Assembly: GCA_951812505.1 (NCBI GenBank)
Contig: CATOSI010000002.1
Span: forward strand, 186,001 to 250,000
Length of the DNA: 64,000 nt
Direction: 5' to 3'
DNA from: an uncultured Dehalococcoidia bacterium
Lineage (GTDB): Bacteria > Chloroflexota > Dehalococcoidia > Lucifugimonadales > UBA1123
Shown here: positions 8,508 through 17,608 of the stretch, in pieces
Layout: every line of letters begins with the position of its first letter
Numbering within the stretch: position 1 is the first letter of the stretch
Notes under the pieces: generated by a model
Database searches by the model: none
What the model was told of the DNA's origin: nothing
The model's input: the letters and a program-made list of their open reading frames with translations, nothing else
Made by a program: the position numbers and the translations under genes

Positions 8508-8544
8508 GAACTAGCGACTAAAGACTAAGAACTGAGAACTGAAC
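8505..8544 (+). repeat. ACTAAGAACTGA-type simple repeat between plsC and glmS
   Basis: The spacer from the plsC stop to the glmS ATG is made almost only of variants of ACTAAGAACT / GAACTGA. A closely similar spacer occurs at 60713-60758, again between a stop and a start and in the same sense relative to the genes. Confidence 0.6.
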
Positions 8545-10392
8545 ATGTGCGGCATCATAGGCTATACAGGCAGGAACCAGGCCGCGCCTATTCTGTTGCA
8601 AGGCTTGTCGTCCCTCACATACAGGGGATACGACAGCGCCGGAATCGCCGTGATGGGTCCCGACGGGCTCCCGCAGGTGTACAAGAAGACAGGCAAGCTG
8701 GAGAATCTCACCGCGTCCCTCAACGGCGCCATGCCCAGCGGCTCGACCGGAATCGGGCATACACGCTGGGCAACGCACGGAGGCCCGACCGACGCCAACG
8801 CCCATCCGCACATGGACTGCCGTGGCGAGGTCGTAGTCGTACACAATGGCATCGTTGAAAACTACATCGCCCTCAAGCGCGAACTCAGCGCCGAGGGCCA
8901 CGAATTCACGTCCCAGACCGATTCCGAGTGCATATCTCACCTCATCGAGCGGTATCTCGACAGGGAGTTTTCGCTGGAAGAAGCGGTACGGCTTGCCGCG
9001 CGAGAAATCAGAGGCGCTAACGCCGCCGTCGCGTTCAGCGCGCGCGAACCTGACCGCATCGTCGCCTTCCGACTCGGAAACGCGGGCGGCATAGTCGTCG
9101 GCCACGATTCCGATGGCGGCGCGATTCTATCCTCCGACCTTCCCGCGCTCCTTCCTTATGGCCGCGAGGTGATCTACCTGTCCGGCGGAGAGATGGTATC
9201 GCTGGCACACGGGGATACTGCTTTCTCAACGCTCGACGGCGACCCAGTCGAGAAGACGACCGTACACATCCCGTACAGTCCACTGTCCGCGAGCCGTGGC
9301 GGCTACAAGCACTTCATGCACAAGGAGATACACGAGCAGCCCGAGGCGATAATCAACGCTCTCAAGGGCCGTATCTCCTTCGACGACCTTACCGTGAATC
9401 TCGACGAAGTAGCGCACGCTGTCTCGCGCGTAAACGAGATAAAGCGCGTCATTTTCATCGGCATGGGCACAAGCCTGCACGCCGCGATGGTCGGCAGACA
9501 CTGGATGGAGACGCTCGCGCGCATCCCCTGCGAGTTCGACAACTCTTCCGAGTTCAGGTACCGCAACCCGGTTTTGAACGAAGACACCCTTGTCATATCC
9601 GTCTGCCAGTCCGGTGAGACGGTGGACACGCTCGCCGCCATGGAACTCGCCGCCGACAGCGGAGCGTCCCAGATAACGCTATGCAACTATCCCGGCACCC
9701 AGACCACCCGCATTGCCGACGACACGATCCTCGTCCGTGCCGGACTGGAGATCGGCGTCGCCGCGTCCAAGACCTTCACATCCTCTCTGGTGGCCTTGTA
9801 CCTGTTGGCCGTCGAGTTCGGAGTCCGGCGCGGCGTCATAGGTGAAACTGCCAGACGCGATCTTGTCGGCGAGCTTGTCAGGCTGCCCGACATGCTGGGG
9901 CAGATGCTTCTCGACGAGAGTCCGTACACCGAAATCGCGAGGCGTTACGGAAGACGCTCCGACTTCCTGTACCTTGGCAGAGGACTCGGATTCCCGCTCG
10001 CCATGGAGGGCGCGCTGAAGCTGAAGGAGATAAGCTACATACACGCCGAGGGCTACCCGGCCGGGGAGATGAAGCACGGTCCGATCTCGCTGATTGATCG
10101 CCAGATGCCCGTCGTCGCCATAGCCCCACGTGACTCGCTGCGCGACAAGATGCTGTCCAACATCAACGAGGTAAAGGCGAGGGACGGGCAGATAGTGGGC
10201 ATCATCACTGAGGGCGACGAGGAGATGTCGGAACGCTCGGATTTCACAGTCTCGATTCCGCAGGCGTCCGAGACGCTCAATCCCTTCCTCGTCTCGATAC
10301 CGATGCAGCTAATAGCGTATCATCTTGCGGTACAGCGCGGGTGCGACGTTGACCAGCCCAGAAACCTCGCCAAGACCGTCACGGTGGAATAG
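8545..10392 (+). CDS. glmS: Glutamine--fructose-6-phosphate aminotransferase (isomerizing)
   Basis: GlmS makes glucosamine-6-phosphate, the entry step to cell-wall amino sugars. The 615-residue protein starts MCGIIGY, with Cys2 as the N-terminal glutaminase nucleophile after Met removal, followed by the RGYDSAG and HTRWATHG motifs of the class II glutaminase domain (about 1-220). Two SIS sugar-isomerase domains follow (about 290-420 and 460-600), with CQSGET and the C-terminal KTVTVE end. Length is normal. The leader is a simple repeat and shows no glmS ribozyme. Confidence 0.95.
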   Translation: MCGIIGYTGRNQAAPILLQGLSSLTYRGYDSAGIAVMGPDGLPQVYKKTGKLENLTASLNGAMPSGSTGIGHTRWATHGGPTDANAHPHMDCRGEVVVVHNGIVENYIALKRELSAEGHEFTSQTDSECISHLIERYLDREFSLEEAVRLAAREIRGANAAVAFSAREPDRIVAFRLGNAGGIVVGHDSDGGAILSSDLPALLPYGREVIYLSGGEMVSLAHGDTAFSTLDGDPVEKTTVHIPYSPLSASRGGYKHFMHKEIHEQPEAIINALKGRISFDDLTVNLDEVAHAVSRVNEIKRVIFIGMGTSLHAAMVGRHWMETLARIPCEFDNSSEFRYRNPVLNEDTLVISVCQSGETVDTLAAMELAADSGASQITLCNYPGTQTTRIADDTILVRAGLEIGVAASKTFTSSLVALYLLAVEFGVRRGVIGETARRDLVGELVRLPDMLGQMLLDESPYTEIARRYGRRSDFLYLGRGLGFPLAMEGALKLKEISYIHAEGYPAGEMKHGPISLIDRQMPVVAIAPRDSLRDKMLSNINEVKARDGQIVGIITEGDEEMSERSDFTVSIPQASETLNPFLVSIPMQLIAYHLAVQRGCDVDQPRNLAKTVTVE

Positions 10393-10450
10393 TCGCCACG
10401 TCGGTGTACAATGGGTCGCGATACCTTAGACAGAATACAGGAGCAATAAG

Positions 10451-10672
10451 TTGCTGCCACACGTGGACAAGTTCGGAATCTATCTCAACGCCTCCGAAGG
10501 CAAGGTCGTGCGCATAACCTCACCCTACTGGTTCCCCGAAGAACCGGACTGGGTTTACGTCACCAGCGAGGTCAACGCCACGCTGCTCGCCATCAGGGAC
10601 ATGATTCGCGATCAGTCCCTCTCCGACGATCCCGACTCCGTGACCTGGGGCAGGATCCCGTTGCTTGACTGA
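10451..10672 (+). CDS. Small conserved-looking protein, unknown
   Basis: A 73-residue acidic protein with several aromatic residues (SPYWFPEEPDWVYV). The TTG start at 10451 has GGAG 7 nt upstream, and a TACAAT -10-like hexamer lies at 10407-10412 after glmS. I do not recognise the family. The clean ribosome site, coding-like GC3 and position between glmS and the permease support a real gene. No signal peptide or membrane segment is seen. Confidence 0.55.
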   Translation: MLPHVDKFGIYLNASEGKVVRITSPYWFPEEPDWVYVTSEVNATLLAIRDMIRDQSLSDDPDSVTWGRIPLLD

Positions 10673-10741
10673 CGTACGTCCACTGGAGCGGCCATCTAAT
10701 AGAGACGCACGCCGTCTCCCCTTATTCTCAGGACTTCGGAT

Positions 10742-11935
10742 TTGACATCAGGCCCACAGACCCAATCTTCTACCGTAGTGTGGGTAATAAGACTGGTCGT
10801 CCTGGTCTCGTTCCTGGACCTGTTCATGCAGGTCCCGATTATCTCCACCTATGCGCGTTCCCTGGGCGCTACCGCCGCAATGGGCGGACTGATCGTTGGC
10901 ATTTATTCCGCATCCAACCTGTTTGGCAACGTGGGCGCGGGCATTCTTCTAGACAGGGTGAATCGTAAATGGTTGGTCGTAGTGGGACTGCTGGCGACCG
11001 CCGCGCTTCTCTTCGCATACGGGCTGGTTGACTCCCCGGCGCAGCTTCTTGCCCTGAGAATACTTCACGGATTAGCGGCTGGCACCCTCGCCCCGGGTGC
11101 CTTCACCATGCTGGCGGACCGCACCGCCGACGATCAGCACACGCGCTCGATGGGTCTCAGCGGAGCGCTCATATCCGCTTCCGCGGTCATCGGGCCACTG
11201 CTGTCCGTCGGCATACGCGACGCCGTCGGTGGAGACGCCGGATTTGGCGCGGTCTTCGTCACCAGCGGCACGCTGATGCTCCTGTCGGCTATCGCATTCG
11301 CCGCGTTCGTGCCGGGTTCGACGAATGTGCCAGGTGATGCGGCTGCTAAAGCGGAACCTCTCCTCCTGTCGAAGAACTTCGCTTTGGCCAGAGTGTATCT
11401 CGGCGTCCTTGCAATGACATTTGCGATTGGCTACCTCATCAATCTGCTGCCTATAACGCTGGAGGATGCCGGAGCCGCCCCTCGTATTTCCGGTATTGCC
11501 TTCGCGACCTTCTCACTCGCCGGCATGGCGATAATGGCAAGCCCGTTCCAGCGCTCAATCAGGGAAGGCGCCCGCACCAGGGCAATAGCGGCCGGTCTCG
11601 TTCTGCTTGCGGTAAGCAATCTAACTCTTGCTCTGTTCGGTGGTTCGACGCTTTCTGTCTCCGTATTCCCCGCGATGATCGTCTTCGGCGCCGGATTCGG
11701 CCTGGTGTTCCCATCACTCAGTGCGTCCGTAGCCGCCCGAACTGCTGACGGAAACAGGGGCGCGGCGTTCGGTATCTTCTACGCCATGTACTCTCTGGGC
11801 GTCTTCCTCGGCGCATCCGTTTCCGGCGCGGCGCCGAACCTTGGGACCGGAGCCGGGAGCCAGTTCTACGTGCCGGTCCTCGTTCTCGTCGTCATGCTCG
11901 CCGCAGCCGTCAGACTCAGAGACCTGCGCGGCTGA
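10742..11935 (+). CDS. MFS permease
   Basis: This 397-residue membrane protein has about 12 hydrophobic segments in the two six-helix halves of the major facilitator superfamily. A loop with DRVNRKW between helices 2 and 3 fits the MFS signature GxxxDRxxRR. A soluble loop (about 200-215) joins the halves. The start is TTG at 10742 with AGGA about 10 nt upstream. Substrate cannot be inferred; drug efflux and sugar or metabolite export are both possible. Confidence 0.88.
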   Translation: MTSGPQTQSSTVVWVIRLVVLVSFLDLFMQVPIISTYARSLGATAAMGGLIVGIYSASNLFGNVGAGILLDRVNRKWLVVVGLLATAALLFAYGLVDSPAQLLALRILHGLAAGTLAPGAFTMLADRTADDQHTRSMGLSGALISASAVIGPLLSVGIRDAVGGDAGFGAVFVTSGTLMLLSAIAFAAFVPGSTNVPGDAAAKAEPLLLSKNFALARVYLGVLAMTFAIGYLINLLPITLEDAGAAPRISGIAFATFSLAGMAIMASPFQRSIREGARTRAIAAGLVLLAVSNLTLALFGGSTLSVSVFPAMIVFGAGFGLVFPSLSASVAARTADGNRGAAFGIFYAMYSLGVFLGASVSGAAPNLGTGAGSQFYVPVLVLVVMLAAAVRLRDLRG

Positions 11936-11998
11936 CTGCCTTGCCTGCCGCACTCCGCGACGCTACCATTCCCACAATTCCATTCGCAGGAACGTTCC

Positions 11999-13600
11999 AT
12001 GAGCCCCAAACAAAAGCCAAGACGCAGTTTCTGGACATGGGGACTGCAAGCCGACGAACCCACCGATGCCCAGAGAGCCGAACACGCAGCCGAATTGTCG
12101 GCGCGCTTTGGCGCTGAGATAGTGGCACCTCCCGTTCCCAGGGCCGATGACCTGAAGCTCAGGAAGCCGCGCATTCGCGTTCCTGACTCGCTTGCCGATT
12201 TCTGCTTTACCGACAATTACGAACGCGCCCTCCACTCCTACAGCGCGGACGACCGCGCTCCCGCCGTGTTCGCCCACTTCCCGAATCCACCTGATGTGGT
12301 CGCTCACCCCCGTACCGAGTCCGAACTGGAACGGACTCTCGAGTGGTGTGACTCTAATGGTTACGTTGTCATACCGTTCGGCGGCGGCTCATCCGTAGTA
12401 GGTGGAGTCACTCCGCCGGAAGCCGATGCTGTCGTCACGCTGGACATGGACGAGTTCGACAGCATACTCGAAATTGACGAAGCATCGCGTGCCGCTCGGA
12501 TACAGGCGGGAGTCTTCGGTCCGCACCTCGAAAACCAGCTGAGACCCCACGGCTACACTCTGAGGCACTACCCTCAGAGCTTCACCGGCTCCACGCTGGG
12601 CGGCTGGATAGCGACCCGCTCCGGCGGCCACTACGCCACCAACCACACCCATATTGACGAATTCGTCGAGTCCGTGCGTATGCTCACCCCATCCGGTTGG
12701 TGGGAGAGCAGGCGACTGCCATCGAGCGGAGCGGGCCCTGATCCGAACCGTCTCGCAATAGGAAGCGAGGGAATACTGGGCGTCATAACCGAGGCCTGGA
12801 TGAGGATACAGCGTCGTCCTGTCTATCGCGCCACGGCAGGCGTTACATTCCCTACATGGGAACAGAGCTATGAGGCCGCCCGGAACATCGTTCAGTCCAA
12901 ACTGTGGCCCGCCAACCTTCGCCTTCTCGACCCCGAACTGTCGCGCGACGCGGCGGGAATGGACGGCGCCCACGCTCTGCTGATAATCGGGTTCGAGTCC
13001 GCCGAACTGCCCCAGGACTGGAACATCAGGGCGGCGGTCGGCATAGCGCGCGGAGTCGGAGGCGACGTGCCCGACGACGAGATCGTCATTGACGACGGTT
13101 CAGGCAGGCCCACCGGACACAGCGGCGCGGTCGGAGCGTGGCGCAACGCCTTCATCAACATTGACGAGGGCCTGACTGCTGGACTCGGACTTGTGACCGG
13201 AACGTTCGAGACGGCTGTGACCTGGGACAACTGGCCCGCGCTGGACGATCACGTGCGCGACCTTGTTGGACGTGCCCTCGATGATGTCTGCGACGGCGGC
13301 TCTCTCAATTGCCGCTTCACTCATGTATATCCCGATGGCCCCGCGCCGTACTACACGTACGCCGGAGCATACAGAAGCGGCAACTACGCGGATCAGCAGG
13401 CGGCGATAAAGAAGGCCGCGTCTGACGCGATCATCGAGGCCGGCGGCACGACTACCCACCATCACGCGGTCGGCAGACTGCACCGTCCGTGGTACGACCA
13501 GGAGCGCCCGGACTTATTCGCCGAGGTACTCAGAGCCGCCAAGAAGTCCCTCGACCCCAACTCGATCCTCAACCCGGGCGTGCTCATAGACACTATGTAG
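11999..13600 (+). CDS. FAD-binding oxidase, alkyl-DHAP-synthase-like
   Basis: The product (533 residues) belongs to the vanillyl-alcohol-oxidase-type FAD flavoproteins. The PCMH FAD domain has FGGGSSVVGG (about 125-135) and the FTGSTLGGWIATRSGG pocket. The C-terminal part contains THHHAVGRLHRPWYD, like the histidine motif of alkyldihydroxyacetonephosphate synthase, and ends in the usual SLDPNSILNPG. Family members include ether-lipid synthases, D-lactate/glycolate dehydrogenases and many uncharacterised oxidases. The three His in a row favour the alkyl-DHAP-synthase branch, although bacterial homologues of this branch are rarely tested. Confidence 0.85.
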   Translation: MSPKQKPRRSFWTWGLQADEPTDAQRAEHAAELSARFGAEIVAPPVPRADDLKLRKPRIRVPDSLADFCFTDNYERALHSYSADDRAPAVFAHFPNPPDVVAHPRTESELERTLEWCDSNGYVVIPFGGGSSVVGGVTPPEADAVVTLDMDEFDSILEIDEASRAARIQAGVFGPHLENQLRPHGYTLRHYPQSFTGSTLGGWIATRSGGHYATNHTHIDEFVESVRMLTPSGWWESRRLPSSGAGPDPNRLAIGSEGILGVITEAWMRIQRRPVYRATAGVTFPTWEQSYEAARNIVQSKLWPANLRLLDPELSRDAAGMDGAHALLIIGFESAELPQDWNIRAAVGIARGVGGDVPDDEIVIDDGSGRPTGHSGAVGAWRNAFINIDEGLTAGLGLVTGTFETAVTWDNWPALDDHVRDLVGRALDDVCDGGSLNCRFTHVYPDGPAPYYTYAGAYRSGNYADQQAAIKKAASDAIIEAGGTTTHHHAVGRLHRPWYDQERPDLFAEVLRAAKKSLDPNSILNPGVLIDTM

Positions 13601-13658
13601 GCGCATCGTTGACTACCGAATCCGACAACCCAATAGCGAGACCAGCTTCGCTAGTGCT

Positions 13659-13767
13659 TGTGCAAAGTCCCGATTCCAAGATTCCGAGCCACGTCTTGTC
13701 ACTCCAGCGAAGACGGGAATCCAGTGCGCAGTTTCTGACGAAACGACAGTAATGCCGACTTTGCACA
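13659..13767. repeat. Short inverted-repeat element (MITE-like), copy 1
   Basis: This 109-bp non-coding element has perfect 11-bp terminal inverted repeats (TGTGCAAAGTC at 13659-13669, GACTTTGCACA at 13757-13767). Its core CCAGCGAAGACGGGAATCCAG is a degenerate form of the CATTCCCGCGAAGGCGGGAATCC palindrome. A 108-bp homologue lies at 17455-17562 and fragments near 24279-24340. It encodes nothing. Confidence 0.75.
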
Positions 13768-13821
13768 GCCCCTGCAGCGTCGCTACATATTCTGGTAGGT
13801 AACCGAATACTCCCGTATCCC

Positions 13822-13827
13822 GTATAA
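13822..13827 (+). promoter_or_regulatory. -10 hexamer upstream of the HTH/ImmA gene
   Basis: TATAAT at 13822-13827. It overlaps an in-frame ATG at 13827, which makes that ATG unlikely as start and favours 13911. Confidence 0.4.
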
Positions 13828-13910
13828 TGACTCAACCAGACAATTATTCAGGAGTCGCTTTTCTCTCTTGTTGGAAGACCGCCAAGTTGTACCGGAATAA
13901 GAGGAGCAAA

Positions 13911-15092
13911 ATGGCTGAGGCGATAGTCACACCTAATCTCTTGACTTGGGCGCGGCAGCGGCGAGGGATGGACTTATCCAAGCTCGCCTCCAGATTGAAC
14001 GTAGAGCCTGAGGTTGTGGCCGCCTGGGAGTCCGGGGAACGGAGGCCGACCTTTCGTCAAGCCCAGAATTTCGCCAAGGCTCTTTACGTCCCGTTCGGCT
14101 ATCTGTACCTACTGGAACCTCCGGTTGAGGAACTTCCAATTGCCGACTTTCGTACCATACCCGGCCAAGCTCCACCAAGACCTAGCCCGGACCTCTTGGA
14201 CCTGCTCAACGACGTCATCGGCAAACAACAGTGGTATCGGGAATATAGGGAGTCGGAAGGTGTAGAGGAACTCCCCTTCATTGGCCGCTTTACCGCATCG
14301 GATTCAGAAGAAACGGTCGCATCAAATATAAGGGATGTGATTGGTGTTGACCGCGCTAGACAGCAATCGTCCAATTGGGAATCTTTTATGCGGAAGCTAA
14401 CTCGCAACGCTGAAGATTTGGGCATCATGGTCATGCGCAGTGGAATCGTTGGAAGCAATACGCGTCGAGCTCTTGACGTGAAAGAGTTTCGCGGCTTTTC
14501 AGTAAGCGATCACATCGCTCCCCTCATCTTCATCAATGGTCGCGACTTCAAGGGCGCTCAACTCTTTACCCTTGCTCACGAGATGGCCCATATTTGGATA
14601 GGAGAAGGCGGCATATCTAATCCGGACTACGGCTTGGATTCCGAATATCAAGACGGTGCTGTGGAACTGTTCTGCAATCGGATCGCCGCGGAAACCTTGG
14701 TTCCAAGCGAAGATTTTCAGTCCAGATGGTCATCCGACGACGTTTCTCTGTCCAATAATCTCAACAAACTCAGCGGACATTACAAGGTCAGTTCGATGGT
14801 CATTCTCCGTCAGGCGCATGATTGCAATCTGGTGACGGACTTCGAGTATCGAGAGAGTTACAGTCAATTGGCGGCTCAGGCCAGCCAGTCCACTCTGTCT
14901 AGTAAACTTGGCGGAAATCCCTACCATAACTTGACTGCTCGAAACGGAACTGCTTTTACAAAGGCTGTCGTCGCCAGCGCGGAGGATGGAACGCTAATGA
15001 GCAGCGAAGCCGCCGATATGCTCGGAGTGAAAGTCAAGACTCTACCCAAAGTCGCCAGCCGCTTATTCGGGAGTTCCTTGAATCTTGGTTGA
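13911..15092 (+). CDS. HTH (XRE) plus ImmA/IrrE metallopeptidase
   Basis: This is a two-domain regulator of 393 residues. An N-terminal XRE-type helix-turn-helix (about 10-65, with LASRLNVEPEVVAAWESGERRP) is followed by an ImmA/IrrE-type zinc peptidase domain with HEMAH at residues 223-227. Such proteins cleave or sense repressors in stress and mobile-element control and are often paired with toxin-like genes. The start at 13911 follows AGAGGAG. The next frame, a DUF4411 gene, begins at TTG 15085, 8 bp inside this gene, the usual pairing. Here the partner carries a stop codon. AT-richer composition suggests horizontal origin. Confidence 0.88.
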   Translation: MAEAIVTPNLLTWARQRRGMDLSKLASRLNVEPEVVAAWESGERRPTFRQAQNFAKALYVPFGYLYLLEPPVEELPIADFRTIPGQAPPRPSPDLLDLLNDVIGKQQWYREYRESEGVEELPFIGRFTASDSEETVASNIRDVIGVDRARQQSSNWESFMRKLTRNAEDLGIMVMRSGIVGSNTRRALDVKEFRGFSVSDHIAPLIFINGRDFKGAQLFTLAHEMAHIWIGEGGISNPDYGLDSEYQDGAVELFCNRIAAETLVPSEDFQSRWSSDDVSLSNNLNKLSGHYKVSSMVILRQAHDCNLVTDFEYRESYSQLAAQASQSTLSSKLGGNPYHNLTARNGTAFTKAVVASAEDGTLMSSEAADMLGVKVKTLPKVASRLFGSSLNLG

Positions 15093-15576
15093 GTATTGGC
15101 TGGATAGTAACGTGTTCATTTAAGGTAAGAAAGGGCCCTACGGTTTCGATATAGCGCCCCATTTCTGGAATTTTCTAGACGACCTGATCAATACTCATAG
15201 AGTTTCTTGCCCTGTACTGGTTTATGACGAACTGCAGAATGTACAGGATGACTTGTCCACTTGGGCTAAGGAGTGTCGGAGGACAAATCTGTTTGTGGAA
15301 CCAAGCGAGGCTGTGCAACGAACATTCCAGGGAGTCATTACATATGTGATGCAACGTTACCCTGATAACCAGTCCAGACGAAGATTCATGAGCCGTGCCG
15401 ACCCCTGGGTGATAGCTCATGCTATCGCTCAAGGAGGCGCCGTAGTCAGTCTTGAAGGACGTGCCCCGGATACATCTACGAAAGTAAAAATTCCTAACGT
15501 ATGCTCACATTTCAACGTCACTTGCATCAATACCTACGAAATGCTCCGGGAGTTGGGAGAATCTTGGAACGCCTAA
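15085..15576 (+). pseudogene. DUF4411 (PIN-like) gene interrupted by an in-frame TAA
   Basis: From TTG at 15085 the frame reads VEYWLDSNVFI, stop (TAA at 15121-15123), then GKKGPYGFDIAPHFWNFLDD and on to a normal end at 15576. DUF4411 proteins have a continuous YWLDSNVFIQ..GPYxFDIAPxFW start, so the stop replaces what is normally a Gln codon (CAA to TAA is one transition). The remaining 151 codons have no further stop and keep the family's SRADPWVIAHA motif, so the lesion is recent or an assembly error. TAA has no known selenocysteine-type recoding. An internal ATG at 15253 could give only a fragment without the first acidic residues. Confidence 0.8.
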
Positions 15577-15647
15577 TACTTCGCGGGGCAGATATACTGT
15601 TCAGCCGTTGCAAGTTACGTACTTGATTCTGTGAATTGAGATCGGTT

Positions 15648-17294
15648 CTAGCCAAAAGGCCTCCGGTGGCTGAACTCCCCCTCTTCGCTCGTGATGAATT
15701 CAAGCAGCGCGGCCTCGCCGTTCTCCGTAGCGGACTTGGCCCTCAGTATTGCCGGTCCCACGTCGGACGGGTCTTCTATCTTCTCGGCCCATCCGCCCAT
15801 GGCGCGAGCTAGGTCCGCGTATTGTCCACCCAGGTCTCTAGTTTGGTACAACTCGTGCGAACGCGCCATGTGAGATGTCTCGATTGCCATGGTGGAGTTG
15901 TTCAGGACGACCGTGAGAATCGGAATGCCCGAACGGACCGCGGTCTCGAAATCGAGGCCGGTCATCCCAAACGCCGCGTCCCCCATGAAATTCACTACGA
16001 ACTTATCCGGTGCGGCGAGCTTGGCGCCTATGTTGAGCCCTAACCCCGTGCCGAGTCCGTGCGACTTCCCCCAGCCCAGGTAAGTGTGAGGGCCGCCCGA
16101 CTGGTAGAATGGCATGAGTTGGTCGCGCGGACTGCCGGAGTCGTGCGTCACGATGGCGTGGTCCGGGTCCACGTTCTGCATGAACTCCCACATCACCCTG
16201 TACGGATTGATTGGCGCTTCGTCCGACGCCAGCTTTCGCATCCAGCTGTCCAGCCATTCCCCGCGTACCGCTGCAATCTCGTCGGCGGTCGAGCCGTCTC
16301 TCGCCTCGCCGCCGAGCCGTTCCCTGCAGGCCTCTATAAGCTGCCTGATTATCAGCCTTGCGTCTCCCAGAAGCGGGTATTCGACATCGTAGTTCTTTCC
16401 TAAATCAATCGGGTCGTTCGTGGCATGGATGAGGGTCTTGTCGGAGGGAATTGTCAGGGTCATGCCGTGCTTGGTGAGGCTGGAACCCACCGCGAATACG
16501 AGGTCGGCGCGCCCGATGAAACGGTATGCCGCGCCGTTCATGACACCAGACGCCGAGCCCAGGGACAGCGGATGCTTCTCTGGGAAGCCGCTCTTCCCTG
16601 CCATGCTGGTCGTCACCGGGATCTGAAGCAGCTCCGCCAGTTCCACGAGGGCGTCGGTCGCCTCGGCGTGCATAACTCCCTGTCCAGCATAGACTACCGG
16701 GTTCTCAGCCGACAATAGAGCGGCCGCGGCCTCGTCAACCGCCTCGACATCCGCCCCCGCGATTGCGGCCTTTAACGGGCGGTAGCTCTCCAGTACCCCT
16801 TCCGGGACCTCGGCCTCGCCGACATCGGCCGGTATCTCGACCATCACCGGGCCGGGCCGTCCCATCTTCAGAAGCGCGAACGCGCGGCGCATTGTATCGG
16901 CGACAAGGTCCGGCGACTGAAGACGCTCCACGTTCTTGGTAACCGACTCATAGCTGCGGACCGAGCTGAAGTGCGGATAGACACCGTCCCTGCCCGAAGG
17001 ATGTCCGAGTGGAAGGAGAAGCATCGGCACGGCATCCGAGAACGCCGTGGCTACGCCTGCATAAGCGTTCTCAGCTCCCGGCCCGTACTGCATGGCGAAG
17101 ACACCCGCCGGTCGCCCGTTGGTGACGCGGCTGTACCCGTCCGCGATTCCTACCCCGACTCGCTCCTGCCGGCAGATGATGGGCCTGATTCCAATGTCAG
17201 CCGCCGACTCGATGACGGAGGTAGTGGGAAATGCACTCAGGTACTCGATCCCTTCCTTCTTCAGAATGTGTGCGATAGCGTCCAGCGTGCGCAT
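15648..17294 (-). CDS. TPP-dependent enzyme, acetolactate-synthase-like (paralogue 1)
   Basis: The 548-residue protein has the three domains of the acetolactate synthase/benzoylformate decarboxylase superfamily. The N-terminal Pyr domain carries the cofactor-activating Glu44 (CRQERVGVGIADGYSR). The C-terminal PP domain has GDAAFGMTGLDFE followed by LNNS, the Mg-TPP motif. It shares start and layout with the genes at 17987 and 36579, so the three are a paralogous set. No regulatory subunit or ilv neighbour is seen, which makes branched-chain amino acid synthesis unlikely. The reaction (decarboxylation, carboligation or C-C cleavage) is open. Confidence 0.88.
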   Translation of the reverse strand: MRTLDAIAHILKKEGIEYLSAFPTTSVIESAADIGIRPIICRQERVGVGIADGYSRVTNGRPAGVFAMQYGPGAENAYAGVATAFSDAVPMLLLPLGHPSGRDGVYPHFSSVRSYESVTKNVERLQSPDLVADTMRRAFALLKMGRPGPVMVEIPADVGEAEVPEGVLESYRPLKAAIAGADVEAVDEAAAALLSAENPVVYAGQGVMHAEATDALVELAELLQIPVTTSMAGKSGFPEKHPLSLGSASGVMNGAAYRFIGRADLVFAVGSSLTKHGMTLTIPSDKTLIHATNDPIDLGKNYDVEYPLLGDARLIIRQLIEACRERLGGEARDGSTADEIAAVRGEWLDSWMRKLASDEAPINPYRVMWEFMQNVDPDHAIVTHDSGSPRDQLMPFYQSGGPHTYLGWGKSHGLGTGLGLNIGAKLAAPDKFVVNFMGDAAFGMTGLDFETAVRSGIPILTVVLNNSTMAIETSHMARSHELYQTRDLGGQYADLARAMGGWAEKIEDPSDVGPAILRAKSATENGEAALLEFITSEEGEFSHRRPFG

Positions 17295-17454
17295 TGTCTA
17301 ATCTCCTGGGCGGTTTCCCGACTACTGCAACTGTCTAGCTCACTCGGTGCTGTATATATATCACAAAGCGGCGGAACTCACCGCGTGATAAAAGAGAGTA
17401 AGGGGTAAAGTTTGCCGTCTGCGTGGTCTTTGCAAAGTCGTCCACGCCAGGGCC

Positions 17455-17562
17455 TGTGCAAAGTTCCGATCTCTAGATTCCGAACCATAACTCGTCATTC
17501 CCGCGAAGGCGGGAATCCAGTGCGTGGTGGCTGATGAAGTCGAGGAAAGCCGACCTTGCACA
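17455..17562. repeat. Short inverted-repeat element (MITE-like), copy 2
   Basis: Homologue of the 13659-13767 element, 108 bp. Ends are TGTGCAAAGTT and GACCTTGCACA (17552-17562), with a full CATTCCCGCGAAGGCGGGAATCC palindrome in the core (about 17496-17518). End repeats differ at two positions from each other. Confidence 0.75.
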
Positions 17563-17608
17563 CGCCCTGCATCAGGGCTTCCAATTCCACTACACATCCA
17601 TTACTCCA

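Noticed and set aside
8508..8544. A glmS ribozyme or riboswitch before glmS
   Set aside because: The leader is only about 37 nt of simple repeat and cannot hold the ribozyme.
13827..13910. Upstream ATG for the HTH/ImmA gene
   Set aside because: The ATG overlaps a TATAAT -10 hexamer and has no ribosome site; ATG 13911 has AGAGGAG.
15121..15123. Recoding of the DUF4411 stop as selenocysteine or similar
   Set aside because: The codon is TAA, which is not used for selenocysteine, and the family has Gln, not Cys, at this place.
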